Shown here: positions 23,341 to 34,617 of the stretch, one piece after another
Layout of the letters: each line of letters opens with the position of its first letter
How positions within the stretch are numbered: position 1 is the stretch's first letter
Translations under genes and position numbers: made by a program
Assembly (NCBI GenBank): GCA_001466705.2
Contig: LATX02000245.1
Location: 124,001-188,000 of the forward strand
DNA from: Moniliophthora roreri
Lineage: Eukaryota > Basidiomycota > Agaricomycetes > Agaricales > Marasmiaceae
Direction of reading: 5' to 3'
DNA length: 64,000 nt
The notes under the pieces: generated by a model
What the model saw: only the letters and a program-made list of their open reading frames with translations
Databases searched by the model: none
What the model was told of the DNA's origin: nothing

Positions 23341-24384
23341 ATTTCGTGCAGGATCCAAGTAGATTCAACCACAAGACTCGAAGTGCTTGCAGGTTGATGG
23401 TGTGTGAAAAGAAAGAGGGAATCAGACGACTTTGGAGTATTTATGCCCCTAGCCAATTTCGAATTGGTGGTTCCGTGCTTCAACGTATTTTTCCGAGGTT
23501 TCGCCGGCGAGGTGTCGCAAGCCGAGCAATATCCGGCAGGACAGATTGTCAAGCGAGCATGGGTAGTGTGAGCATGGAGTGATAATGCGGGTTTTTGGGG
23601 TCTTCAGCTGACGTCGTGGAACAGTTCTTGGTCATCGGGCTAGACGAGAGGGGAATTTTAGTCTGGAAATAGCAAAACGGCAACCGGTCAGTGACCTACA
23701 AGACTATTATTTGATGATTTACTCGCCTTGTATTCATCCACAAGCTGACCATGAAACTCCTTCGAAGTCCGGGGGTAATAACGAGTCCATATGTGCACAA
23801 GTCGGAAGACGAGGCTCGCGAGATGGTAGTACAAAGGGAGAAAGGATCAGCACCGTGCGAAAAGATTCTGCCGCTGCCAATTTTTTTCAACTTTACCAGT
23901 AGTCACGGCTACAGTCTACTAGTACCAGCCACTTGCTCTCGTGAATCCGTTTTCTCGTACCTGACAGAGTTCCTATGAGGCACTTACCAAAGATCTGCTC
24001 GTGTTTCCAGGATCGATTTTCGCACCCTCGCCAGCAAATGTCGCTTGCCTGCTTCCGAAAACGCTGTCAGTACCGCAGAGAAGTGGGGAGTGCACGCCAA
24101 AAGTGAGCTAATTCGACATCCTTGACTGATATAAGGGTCCAGAAGCACATCACAGTGCCCCCGGCGAAACTCGGGCTGAGACCTCATGTTCGAGCCTTTT
24201 TCATCGGTGAATCTCGGTCATTAAGAAGTCAGCGATGGCATCCAATATTTAGTTTCGATGGCAGCTCGTAACAACGGTAGATCTCGGTGAAGTCGCAGGA
24301 CAGCAACTTACATTCCAACTCTCAGGTCCCCGAATATCAGGAGGCGATTCTAGGCGAATTCAAGCACTGACGCTGGTATTTAAC
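23341..24384. promoter_or_regulatory. Divergent promoter region, beta-glucosidase / aldo-keto reductase
   Basis: 1.04 kb between two divergent genes. On the minus strand 'gcataaatac' at about 23436-23448 could be the beta-glucosidase TATA element, roughly 100 nt upstream of its ATG. No coding sequence recognised. Confidence 0.45.
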
Positions 24385-25760
24385 ATGGCCGACCAACACC
24401 TTGTCCCTCCAAACACCTTTCCTCAATCCCCACTTCCCGGAATGCCTGTTGCCATAGCTCCCCCACCTGAATCCTCGATTCCTCAGCGTAAAATTGGAGG
24501 TATAGCGGTACCTGCGATTGGTCTTGGTGTAATGGGCCTTGCTGCTACATACGATGCAGCTGATGATGATGAGGAACGACTCAGCGTAAGCGTACTCCCT
24601 AATCGTGCCCAACAACGCGCTTTCTCACAGAGTGGCTTTCGAAAGGTCCTTGATACTGCCTACGAAGCAGGATGCACTTTCTGGGACACTGCCGACGTTT
24701 ATGGTGATTCAGAGGATCTTATCGGCGAGTGGTCAGTGTGATTGCCCCACAACTTTGCCGGTCTCTGACGTGTCTTGTTTCCAGGTTCAGACGTAACCCT
24801 GAAAAGCGAAGCAAAGTATTCCTCGCAACCAAGTTCGGGCTTACGATGATTGGGGCCCGTGGTGACCCCTCATACGTCAAAGAAGCGTGTAATCTCTCTC
24901 TGCAAAGACTCGGGGTAGATTACATAGACTTGTATTACCAACACCGGTGCGTAACTATCTTCCTGCACTTCCCGCGATTTGGGTGTTCATGATCCCATAT
25001 TCTAGGGTGGACAAAAACATACCTATCGAAAAGACAGTTGAGGCAATGGCTGAACTGGTCAAGTGTGTTACATATTTTGTTTCCCCGCAACTGCATCAGT
25101 ATGTGACTGACACCGCCCCAACAGAGAAGGAAAAGTTCGGTATTTGGGTCTCTCCGACTGCACCGCTGACGGTCTCCGGCGCGCAAATGCCATACATCCC
25201 ATTGCCGCTCTCCAGATTGAATTCTCACCCATGGCTCTAGAAGTGGAATTACCCCATTTAAACCTCATACAAGCCGCTCGCTCTTGCGGGGCCAAAATCA
25301 TCGCATACTCGCCGTTGGGCCGCGGCTTCCTTACCGGACAAATACATTCTCTGGAGGACCTCGAGTCAGATGATTGCCGAAGGAACGTTCCTAGACTATC
25401 CCAAGAGAATATCCCAAAAATTCTGAGTCTCACGGATGAGATTGCGGAAATGGGGAAGAAACATAATGCCACGGCAGGGCAGACGGCGTTGGCTTGGACT
25501 CTGGCACAGGGAGATGACTTTTTCGTCATTCCTGGATCGACAACAACTGAGGTGAGACGAGCTCTGATTTTCAGTGTACATAGGAGCTGACTAGCATTAT
25601 CTAGTTTTTGAGGGAAAATGTTGGTGCTGCTACTGTCAAGCTTTCATCCCGGGAAGTCTCCCGGATACGCAAACTCGCAAAGGAAGCTGATATCCAAGGC
25701 GCTGGATATAGTGCTGGGTGGAACGATTTGGTATATGTTGACAGTCCACCATTATTATAG
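24385..25760 (+). CDS. Aldo/keto reductase
   Basis: Six exons: 24385-24585, 24631-24731, 24785-24946, 25006-25062, 25125-25551, 25605-25760; 367 residues. The catalytic tetrad of the superfamily is complete: Asp86 and Tyr91 in 'WDTADVYG', Lys117 in 'FLATKFG', His154 in 'YYQHR'. '[11 protein letters not shown]' marks the first strand, and '[12 protein letters not shown]' and '[10 protein letters not shown]' follow in the usual order for the plant-auxin-induced (AKR13-like) group. It would reduce aldehydes or ketones with NADPH in the cytosol. The N-terminus carries about 30 extra Pro-rich residues before the barrel. It is transcribed away from the beta-glucosidase gene. Confidence 0.94.
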
Positions 25761-26053
25761 AATTCGCTTTCGTCCCTATCGGACTATTGCAGTGACATTT
25801 GTATCCTAGGACCATGTATCAATATACCACTTTATAATAATCAGTTTTCATTTTGAACCATAGTACGCAAAGCGAGGCTATCCATTCCTACTATCCTTGT
25901 AGTGTCCAGGATCTGCCACGTAGAACGCTCGGCACCTAGATAACAGAAGAAAGTAGAGTCCGACTTACCCTTTAATCCAAACCCGTAGAAATACATCCGA
26001 CATCTGTATTAAAACAGCACTCTACACGCAGACCCCATCAGTCGATCTTAGGG

Positions 26054-26715
26054 CTACCCAGCTTCGACACCTCCGACCGTTACTGTTATTCGAATAGGGA
26101 ATGGTGATATACCGGTAGCACTCGTTATCTGTGGTACAGCTTTGCGTCCTCTTTCTGAAGTGGTGTGCGTGAGCATGGTTTGTATCGATTTCGTGAGTGT
26201 AGAAGCGACATTCGCTTCAAACTGAGGGCGTTCTGTGTTTCATTAGTACCAGAGGGATGGATTCGTGGCAGTCTTGAACACACCCAAATCTCTAGGTTGA
26301 CGAATTTCCGCATTGATAACCCACTGCTCCCAAGGAACCTCCTCTTCGACGGCATAAACCTGAAACCACGCCTTCTTATTCTTCTTCTCCGCAAATGTAA
26401 CCGTGATCTGGCCTCTCTTCCCCATCCCCCTCTCTACACCTTTCCAAAATGCATCGACTTTGTCAGATACCAGAGCCTCCATCTCTGGATCCGATACGCC
26501 AGGCATGGTTACATCCAGAACCTCGATTGTTTTGGGTTTGACGGTGCCAAAAAGACGATGAAATAAGATGGAGTGAAGGATGGCAGTCAGGACCTCTTTG
26601 GCCGTGAAGCGGTCCAGGACCTGGTGTTCCAGTCATATCAGCCTTGTTTCTTGAAGAAAAAAAAGTGATAGGGGATACGCACGAGCTCCGTGGTAATGGT
26701 TGGGTAGGTGTTCAT
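26054..26715 (-). CDS. ATG101: Autophagy protein ATG101 (HORMA domain)
   Basis: Three exons on the minus strand: 26715-26683, 26620-26282, 26221-26054; 179 residues, close to the family length. Recognisable ATG101 stretches are 'LHSILFHRLFG' near residue 27, 'KPKTIEVLDVTMPGV', the Trp96-Phe97 pair that matches the WF finger used to recruit downstream autophagy factors, 'VPWEQWVINAEI', and a C-terminal beta strand 'FPIRITVTVGG'. ATG101 pairs with ATG13 inside the Atg1/ULK initiation complex; budding yeast uses Atg29/Atg31 instead. The last intron has a strong branch site (tactaat) and a weak donor (gtgttc); its position is set by the need to join 'AEIRQPRDLG' to 'FEANVASTL'. Divergent from an F-box gene 208 nt away. 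Confidence 0.9.
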
Positions 26716-26923
26716 GACGATCTTTACGATGGGAAGTGGGTGATATACGAGAATTACCTTTTTTTCTTTCTAAATGATCATGGAGGTGAAGCGATGTGAG
26801 GCGTCGTCATCGCTGTGGGCATCGCAAAAGCTGTCCTTGAAGCCACATGGTTATCTTATCTTATCTTAACCCACTCACCATGCCTTACTCATCTCTTTGT
26901 GGCATCCTTGCATTCAAACTACC
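26716..26923. promoter_or_regulatory. Shared bidirectional promoter, ATG101 / F-box gene
   Basis: Only 208 nt separate the two start codons, so both promoters must overlap here. It contains a poly-T/C-rich patch near 26755-26775 and three tandem GATA-type motifs. Confidence 0.6.
26851..26865. promoter_or_regulatory. Three tandem GATA motifs
   Basis: 'ttatc' occurs three times in immediate succession (26851, 26856, 26861), reading GATAA on the minus strand. GATAA is the core site of fungal GATA factors that respond to nitrogen. The cluster lies 59 nt before the F-box ATG and about 136 nt before the ATG101 ATG. Confidence 0.6.
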
Positions 26924-28526
26924 ATGACCGGGGTCCCCACTCTACCTTTCGACATCCTTTTGCACGTCATGGAGCTGGCTCCAGATAGAAGAACGCTTTA
27001 TGATTGCATAACGGTCAGCAGGGCTTTCAACGAAGCCGCTTTACCAAGTCTTTACCAATCAATTAGTTTGGTTATACTCCGGAACAATTCCTCGGTAGGT
27101 CACACCGTTAACAAATCTCATTCCAGCTGACCAGAGACCTAGGGATCCCTTAATTTTGCTGCTCTCGAAACTTTGGATCATCGAACACACCTTCGGCCAT
27201 ATGTGAAGTCGGTTGACCTCTGTTGTAAGTTTCCTCCATTCACCTGGCTCTGCAACCATGACAAATCATGACTGGATGCTTGTCATTACTCAGTTGGACT
27301 GGCTGACTACGTCCGGTACCAGTCTTCCCATCGCCCCACCCCCGCTTGGGCCGAATCGCTCTCCAAACTACCGAATATCGAGTCTTTCACTTTATGGCAC
27401 CCTGAGCGCAGGTATCATCCCCTGCCTCACGATTTCAGCGATACAGTAATTGCAGCACTTGCGGGATGCTCTTCTTTATCCCGGCTAACGCTCCTTGCAA
27501 GAGTGAACTTTTCTGATATCGCTCGGTTCAGCCGCATACCAAATGTCAGAGGGATTCGGATAGGTTTGCTCACGACGGGTGTTTATGACGCCCTGGGTGC
27601 ATGGATAAAGAAATCTGATTGCACTTTGCTGGGCATGATGGTTAGTGCAATAAATTTCTTACCCCAGCTTATTCTCTGACAGCTTGTCCACAGGATACTT
27701 ACACCTTGGAGTCTCCTGTGCAGATTGCGCCGCATATTGGCAACCTGCACCACCTCCACATTGGGCGAAACCACGGACTTACCAACAGGGACCTGCTCCA
27801 GGTGCTGGCCGTGGCTTCTCAGCTACGTACGCTGGATATTTTCTTTGACAATTTCTTGAGCGCTTCTTTGGTGCGTGAAAACACCAGTTCAGTCTCATCG
27901 CTTTTCCATTCATTCATTTGGTTATTAGTCGACGCAGGGAGCTTTCAATGGACTGGAACATTTGCAGCGTCTAGTCCTTCGACACCAAGGCGTATCATCG
28001 AAAAATCAGTATAACGAGCTCTTTGACTGGATTGCCATTGTAACAGCTTCATCGCCTTTACTCTCTTCTCTTAGCTTGCAATCGGATGATGAGAAGGAAT
28101 GTAACTTTCCAGGTATCCCAACCAAGCTGATCTCCCTCCTTTTGAAATTCCCGAATCTAGAGGTTTTGGACTTGCCTTACGTGGTCATGAGGCAGGCTTC
28201 ATTGACGATGATTTTAACCAATTTGGACCGGCTACGAGTTTTGTCCATGTCTCTAATCGACGACAGAGCTTTAGTAAGTTATTTGTCTTCATAGATAGGT
28301 ATCGCGGCTCGTTGATTTGGTCCAGGCTATTCCACTTGACGCGCAAACTCATATTTCTCAATTAAACGCCTTGTATCTTCGATCTAATCGGGCGACATGT
28401 CCGTACTCAAACGTACAAAAGCAGGTAGAGAAGTTGATGGCTCGTCAGAGAGGCTATCCAGGGTATATACGACGAGTTGTTGACACACGCCGGGGATGGC
28501 AGGTACATTTCAATGTCTCTTGGTGA
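26924..28526 (+). CDS. F-box protein with leucine-rich C-terminal region
   Basis: Six exons: 26924-27094, 27143-27224, 27294-27640, 27694-27870, 27929-28273, 28326-28526; 440 residues. The N-terminus 'LPFDILLHVMELAPDRRTLYDCITVSRAFNEAALPSL' region (residues about 7-43) has the F-box layout: Leu-Pro, Ile/Leu helices and a late Leu-Tyr. It is the Skp1-binding surface of SCF ubiquitin ligases. The rest has irregular leucine-rich strands ('LSRLTLLARV', 'LRTLDIFF', 'LQRLVLRHQG', 'LEVLDLPYVV') as expected for a substrate-recognition arm. Large F-box families are typical of agaricomycetes, and the substrate cannot be inferred. The first intron ends at the second of two AGs (cctag); the earlier one would give a stop. 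Confidence 0.82.
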
Positions 28527-29451
28527 ATCAAATACTCTGACGCGGTCTTATGGAGGCGCTATGGACTGATGCTCAAAATACTGGTCGTAAAGGGCTGAGT
28601 GTTCTCAAGGACGAATATCAGGATACGTATTCGGATCTCTGGTATTAGTTGTTCCATTCTATTCGGCGGATATCCCCTATTTAGGATAGGAACGTACACG
28701 TTCACAAATGTATCTATAGTCGATATATACATGGTCTATAGCAATTCGAAAGCCGTAATACCTTATATGAGTTTATGTGCATCCCTAGAGTTCTTCTGGC
28801 CCCGACCTGCGATTGAGCTCTTCATATCTAGGACACAGAGCTCCCATGAATCTATGTCAAAAAAAAAAAGTCGGTTAGAAGTACCTCATGAATTGGTACG
28901 AATTGCGAACCTGGAGCAACCTTGGTACTCTCTGGGTCTCCAGCAAATTCGGCGGCCAAAAGACTAAAAAGTCCCGCAATATGAGCATAAACGTAACGAG
29001 AAGATAAATTGAGAATCTTACAGCTCGAGGTGGAAATATTTATGACTGGACCGTAATTCCATTCGCTGTTACAAGATGGACATACCAGTGCAGCATCCAA
29101 GGGGATTATTAGGACCTGGCATAGGCCGGTCCAGCAAACCCCCAAATTTCGGCCTCATCGCGTTTGCCAACAATTCTTCAAGAGTCCTGCATCAAGATAA
29201 GGTGCGTGTTTCCAAGTGCTACCGACAATAGTATCGAAGGCCTTTCTCCATAGTTGAAGATTTAGGAGGGAAGAGATGTTTGTGCCTTTATCTTGTCGGA
29301 AAGGATGAAGAGCAGAATTGCCAATGCCGGTCAATTTGGACTCCGGAGCAAGCATAGGGCTGAACGTAGGAAAATGACCTATTGATTCGTGCAGTCAACT
29401 ACAAAATACGATACATAATGAATAGCTGCTCAATTGAAAACGGACCCACTG
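28527..29451. other. Intergenic region between convergent genes
   Basis: The F-box gene and the transferase gene converge here. Only short frames and an 11-nt A run at about 28858; nothing supported. Confidence 0.4.
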
Positions 29452-30236
29452 CTAAACAACCGTCTCATAGGCCTTCAGTTCCTTCAAAAGTTTTCTCCAT
29501 CGACCATCGTTCCAGCTTGCAATATCGCTCCACTGCTCACTATTCTCTCCCCACAGCGTCCGGCACCAGATCATCATCGCAGCCATCGCGAGGTCAGGAT
29601 AGGTTGGCTTCGTCGAACCCATCACGAACATATCTTTCCCTAACCAGGAGTCTACTGCGCCCAGATCGCGCTGTAACGCCTTCCAACTACCCTTGGACTT
29701 TGCATGATCCTCCAGTGAGCAGCTGAAAAGCTGTTCTCTCGTTTGACGGAAATACAGCTCACTCCGCGGGTTCAGTATCTTCACTTCTTGTGCTGTGGCA
29801 AGAGGAAAAAGATACCTTAATCGAACGGAGAAGCCATACAAGAATCCGAGCTGAAGTGCGTGCGCTCCAGAGGGAATTAAGGGGGCAGAGGGATCGGGAT
29901 ATGTAGCATTGAGGTATGTCGCGATTTTCGCTGAATCTGACACGACTTGGTTCTTGGAAAGATCGTGAATGACTGGAAGGGTGTACTGTAGTGACCCATC
30001 TTTTTTAGTTGAAGTTGGAAGAGCCCCGAGATCTCGACACGTTTCCTCAATGTCAGGGTATTCGACCCATACTGTTTCATATGGGATCTTCTTGTAGTTG
30101 AGAGCATATCTCTAGGCTAAAATCAGTATAAATGAGATGCGTCAAGTTGAAAACCGACCGTTTTCCAACAGTTTGGTGACCACGACATTGGCCTAAGCTT
30201 GCTTGGAATGTCAAAGAATCGAATTAAAGGCGACAT
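29452..30236 (-). CDS. Glutathione S-transferase, etherase-like (GTE class)
   Basis: Exon 1 is 30236-30159, intron 30158-30112, exon 2 is 30111-29452; 245 residues. The N-terminal thioredoxin fold carries 'SWSPNCWKTRYALNYK', where family members have the catalytic Ser/Cys loop, then 'VWVEYPDIE', 'YTLPVIHD' with the cis-proline, and 'VSDSAKIATYL' with the glutamyl-binding Asp-Ser. The helical C-terminal half follows. The 'W.EYPDI' signature is typical of fungal GTE/etherase-related transferases, which use glutathione on aromatic ethers or quinones; some are linked to lignin breakdown. The cytosolic role here is likely detoxification. It stands between convergent and co-directional neighbours, and no operon-like link is implied. 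Confidence 0.9.
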
Positions 30237-30905
30237 GATGGTGGTATGGAGTTAAGAGACGTCCACAGACTCATGCGGCGACTTTGCGGCGACTCGGATG
30301 TGATTATTTACCAGAAGACTTCCAGAAGAGGCGCTCTCCCATGGCTACTATATAATGGGAACCAGCGGGCGGCGGTTGAACGCAAGTTATGTAAGTGCCG
30401 GCGGCTAGTCCCCTCCTCTCTACCATCTCCCACCAACACACAGAGCATTGTGAAATAGTACCTCAGCCTGAAGAACTCATACTACGAGCTGAAGCGGTAT
30501 GCACTTTAAACTACATTCTTTGGAAGAGCCTGAAGTTTCGATGGTTGGTAGGCCGGTGTCCTAATTCAATCAAAAATTGCCATACAAAAGGGCGTGTTGC
30601 GTCAAGGAGACAATGGTACGCTGATCCTTGAAAATTGGTTGACATATACAGTATTCTAACCCTTGTCTGTATGACAAGACGCACTTTTATTGGCTAAGAA
30701 TACAGAAACAACAAAGGATACGGCACAAGAATGTAGCGGGAAAGCTGAATGACTCCAAAAATAAATGAAAGAGGGTATAAGGATTGTGAGTGTCTAATGG
30801 GTACTTTTTAACCAAGAAAATAAACATCTGACTGAGTAGGGGCCAGTCGACAAAAACCAGAGGAAAGCAATGAAAACACTGCATCCAATCCTCCTGCATT
30901 TCACT
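30237..30905. other. Intergenic region
   Basis: About 670 nt with the transferase promoter and the 3' side of the next minus-strand gene. No gene seen. Confidence 0.4.
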
Positions 30906-32208
30906 TTACAAAACGATCTCTTCCCATACTTCCTCAGCACCTCTTGCATTCACCGCTTCACAATGAATCACTCCCTCACGCTCCAATGCATCTATGGAAG
31001 GATTCGGCTCTCCATAGTTGACGAAACAAGACAGTTTCCCCGGATTCTCTGTGTTTGTAGCCGCGATATCTGGGAACAGTTCGCGCATCAGCCGAAGCAT
31101 CCTTCGCTCGTTTGATGTCGTGTCCCCTCCATCATGCGGAGAGAACTCTTCCTCCCGATCCTCTGTGCTCATAATTACGATGTCTGGGAACAGTTCGTGC
31201 ATCAACCGAAGCATTTTTCGCTCGTTTGATGACATCCCCCCTCTATCATGCGGAGAAAACACCATCTCTGGCTCAATCGTTCGACTCGTATGAGGGATGT
31301 ACACGAGGACAGATTTCCCTGCAGTGGTCATTCGCTTTGGGATGCATAACAGTGTCGCAGAAAGCATCTCCCCATCAAGATCATCATGGTCTGTGCGAGC
31401 GGGAGACACCGAGTTCCTGAGAAACTTCTTGGGCAAGGGCTTGTAGTCGCTCTTCTTCAATCTGGGAAGCAGCTCCAACGCCTTATTCTTCACAAACGGG
31501 TTCGTGAATTCTGGCGGCCCTAGTTCCGAATACTCGATCCGTCGAGCAATGCAGTCACCCTTTTTCGTTTCCGTCATTCCAGACCCAAATTCTCTGCAGA
31601 GGTCGATGGCGGAACGCGGGTGAGCAGGAGAAGGCATATCATACTTCGAGCCAGACCACGTTCTAATCGAGGTCGCGGTGGCGGAGTTTCGTGATTCGAG
31701 GGAAGTTTTAGGGGAATGGAGAAGGAATGGTCGCCGTTGAAGATAAAAGCTGGGTTGGTGGCGGAGATGCTCGAGGAATTGATAGTGTTGCTCCCCGCTT
31801 CCACTAGCCAGTCTTACATGCTCACCGAAACCACACCAGTGAGGTGTAGCTGGTGGTGTGATATCGGAGTCATCGTCGTCGTCGTCGAGAGGCATGCAGG
31901 CGCGCAAATCAATGATGTCGTCATCGTCGACGTCCGCCTCCGATGTAACTTGGTTGTTAGGTACTTCAGTCGACAATGTTGTCGATGGACAGTGGATGAT
32001 TCTCCCTGGACACAACGATATAGATATTTTCGGTATCGTGTCTGTGGGTGAAGTTGAACTAGCTTGGGATTCCACAGGACTGGGAGTTGGAGTAACATCG
32101 TCGAATAACCGTTTGAACTGCCCTTCGTCAGCAGAAAGCCAGAGAAGCGTACACGATACTCACTGTATTGCGGTCCACCACCCTGATAGGACTTGGACAG
32201 CTGTGCAT
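30906..32208 (-). CDS. Disordered acidic protein with MLRLMxELFPD motif (paralog 1)
   Basis: Exon 1 is 32208-32164, intron 32163-32118, exon 2 is 32117-30906; 418 residues. The spliced N-terminus 'PIRVVDRNT-FKRLFDD' matches paralog 2 at the same splice point, which supports the start. After an Asp run come 'LGPPEFTNPF', 'LLPRLKKSDYKPLP', and then a unit 'FSPHDRGGMSSNERKMLRL' plus 'MHELFPDI' that is repeated again about 45 residues later with 'TTSNERRMLRLMRELFPDI'. I know no function for this family; the charged short linear motifs suggest protein-protein contact, perhaps in the nucleus. No signal peptide or membrane segment. Confidence 0.72.
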
Positions 32209-33324
32209 CGGAAAAGGAAGAAATGGAATAGGAATGGAATAGAGTGAAGACACGTGTTCGCTTGCACTGGTGGAGAGCTGTGATCCGAGATGGAGGTATT
32301 CCGTTCACCTGTTGCCTTAAATCTCCCTCGTCCTCAAATCGAAAGTTGCCGCCAGACGATCACTATCTACGATCATAAAACGCGGAAGTAATCCTGTTGC
32401 TGTCTATGCTTCGATTACTGGGCCTCGAAACATATCTCTCCGATTCCGTTTCAAGGACAACTGCATTCGGTGAACTGGTCAATGGTCAATGGTCGATGCT
32501 CGATACTCAATGGTCAATGGGTCAACGGTCAACGGTCAATGCTGAACGCACTACCAGGAAAATCCCTGCAGCCTCGAACACAATCAGAAGAATGCCGGAG
32601 ATGACAGGAAGTGTCGGTGGTCTTTATTTGACGTGTTCAAACGTCTTGGGCTGACAACCAGAGGATGTATCTACAGGCACTGCTGGCCCCCCGCCGTTTT
32701 GCATCCATGGTGATCATTTGTGTGTTGGTTCCGTCAAAGGGCGCCTCCCGCCGATCGTTTCGGTACTGAAGCGCAAAACTTCGGGCGAGTTCTGACAATA
32801 TTCGCCTTCGCCACCATTCTAAATCATGTTTAGGTCTAGATGTGATACAATGCACTGGGGATCTTCTGCATCAGTTGCTGGCTTGAGAGAGAAGACATCA
32901 ATTAGACTGCGAGCCTGCATTCGCATATCCAAGGCCCAAACCACCGGGGCATGGTCTTGAGTTTTGAATTGAATTACCGAGCATTGCTACGGTTGTCATC
33001 AAAAGGTACGCCATGTTTGTTCCACTAAGGAATGTATTGACTTATCAATATGTACAAGACGGATATAGTACGCTATAGGGAATACGGTGCTACAGCGATA
33101 CCGTGAAGGTATATGGAGACGGAAGGAGTGGAAAATGATATGGAAAAGGTAACGAATGTGGTGGCGCTAGGTGGGTCCATTTGAATCCCTTCAATTGTGC
33201 TACAATAATTGAATGGCAGGTGATCGGTGGGAGTCCGAGCAGAGTTCGACACAGACTGCAAAAAGACAAGAAGAGGGCGATAATGAAGATGATGGGATCG
33301 TTCAACGTCCATTCGACCAAGTGT
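32209..33324. other. Intergenic region between the tandem paralogs
   Basis: 1.1 kb with a GTCAATG-type minisatellite at 32476-32545 and no supported gene. Confidence 0.45.
32476..32545. repeat. GTCAATG-type minisatellite
   Basis: About ten imperfect 7-nt units (ggtcaat, ggtcgat, gctcgat, actcaat, ggtcaac) in a row, 270-340 nt upstream of the start of paralog 1. Confidence 0.75.
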
Positions 33325-34590
33325 CTACAACAAATCTCCAAAATCAACCTGTGTGATATCCCTTTCCGACTCAGCGACCTCATGCTCCTCTGACCACGGC
33401 GCCTCTCTTGCAGTCTCATACGAAAGCCTTGTCGATGAGAACGGGAGGTCTCTGTGGACCCTGGGAATATACGCTGGCCTCTTAGGCATATCCTCTTCTC
33501 TCCTCGGCCTCTTCACACCTGCCACTGCGACGTCAGGGAACAATTCCCTCATCAGCCGGAGCATCCGTTTCTCGCTTGAGGACATACCCTGCCTATCATA
33601 CGGAGAGAACTCGTGCTTGGCCGGACTAGGCAGCGGCATGAGATCGAATTCCTCAACCAAACAACTCTTCGCCTCTGCTGCAATCAATTTCGAGGAAGGT
33701 CTGCATAGCAAGGTCGCAGAGCAATCTTCCACGAGACCCTCAGGCCGTTTATCGTCCAGATGCAACTTGGAGACGGACTTTAGCAACTTTCTGGGGAGAG
33801 GCTTGTAGTCTTTCTTTCGGAGCCTTGGAAGCTGCTTTAGAGGCTTATTCCTCGCGAACGGGTTTGTGAATCCGGGAGGCCCCAACTGCGTGTACTCCAC
33901 GGGAGTCGGTAGATGCTCGACCTCGGGTTCCGGTTCTGTCTCCAAAGACACAGACACAGACTCTATGCTGAGGTCAATATCGAAGACGCGGCTGGCCGTC
34001 GACGATGGTGTCGGAGGAGGAATGTCGAAACCCGACTTGAATCCGCACTTGACGTCCTTGATTGTGAAAGGCGGGTCAAAGTGGTAGTACGACTGAAGTC
34101 GGGGAGAATGAGGAAGATTGGTTGTTCCTGGGTAGGAGTCATTGCCACTACCACTAGCAATGCTCACATACCCTGCAACGCCGAATGCTTGAGGTGTCAC
34201 AGGCGGTGGAAAATCCAGGTCATCGTCATCGTCATCGTCATCGTCATCTGGGACACTGCCGTACATGTCAACGATATCCTGCGACAAGGACCGCCATGTA
34301 CGGGGTGTGCTGAAATTAGACGAAGTCCAGGAGCTTTTCACCGTTTGCGAGGAGCGGGTCGATACTGGACCGGACAAGTCAGAGGAGAGGCCAGACATGC
34401 GCAGTTCTTCGACACCTGGAGACACGACATGAGTCGGGGCTAGATCATCCCAGAGCCGCTTGAGCTGTCAGAAACACATGTCATTCAGGCGTTTACGGGG
34501 AGCTATCAAGCTTCCAATCCTCACCGTACCCCGGCTGACGACACGGATGTGCGCCGGTCTAGACTTGTGTTGCGACTGCGATCGTGACAT
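33325..34590 (-). CDS. Disordered acidic protein with MLRLMxELFPD motif (paralog 2)
   Basis: Exon 1 is 34590-34525, intron 34524-34465, exon 2 is 34464-33325; 401 residues (410 if the in-frame Met at 34617 is used). It shares with paralog 1 the N-terminal 'HIRVVSRGT-LKRLWDD', an Asp run followed by 'PPPVTP', 'LGPPGFTNPFARNK', 'LPRLRKKDYKPLP', 'CSATLLC', and 'FSPYDRQGMSSSEKRMLRLM' with 'RELFPD'. Only one copy of the last unit is present here. The C-terminal 70 residues after 'GVKRPRREE' are unrelated to paralog 1 and contain a possible nuclear localisation signal (KRPRR). The two genes lie head to tail on the same strand, as expected from a tandem duplication. Confidence 0.75.
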
Positions 34591-34617
34591 TGACTTGTTG
34601 TGGTGGATGTTGCGCAT

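Noticed and set aside
31716..32247. Overlapping plus-strand frames opposite the acidic paralog 1
   Set aside because: Mirror frames produced by the Asp/Ser codon bias of the minus-strand gene.
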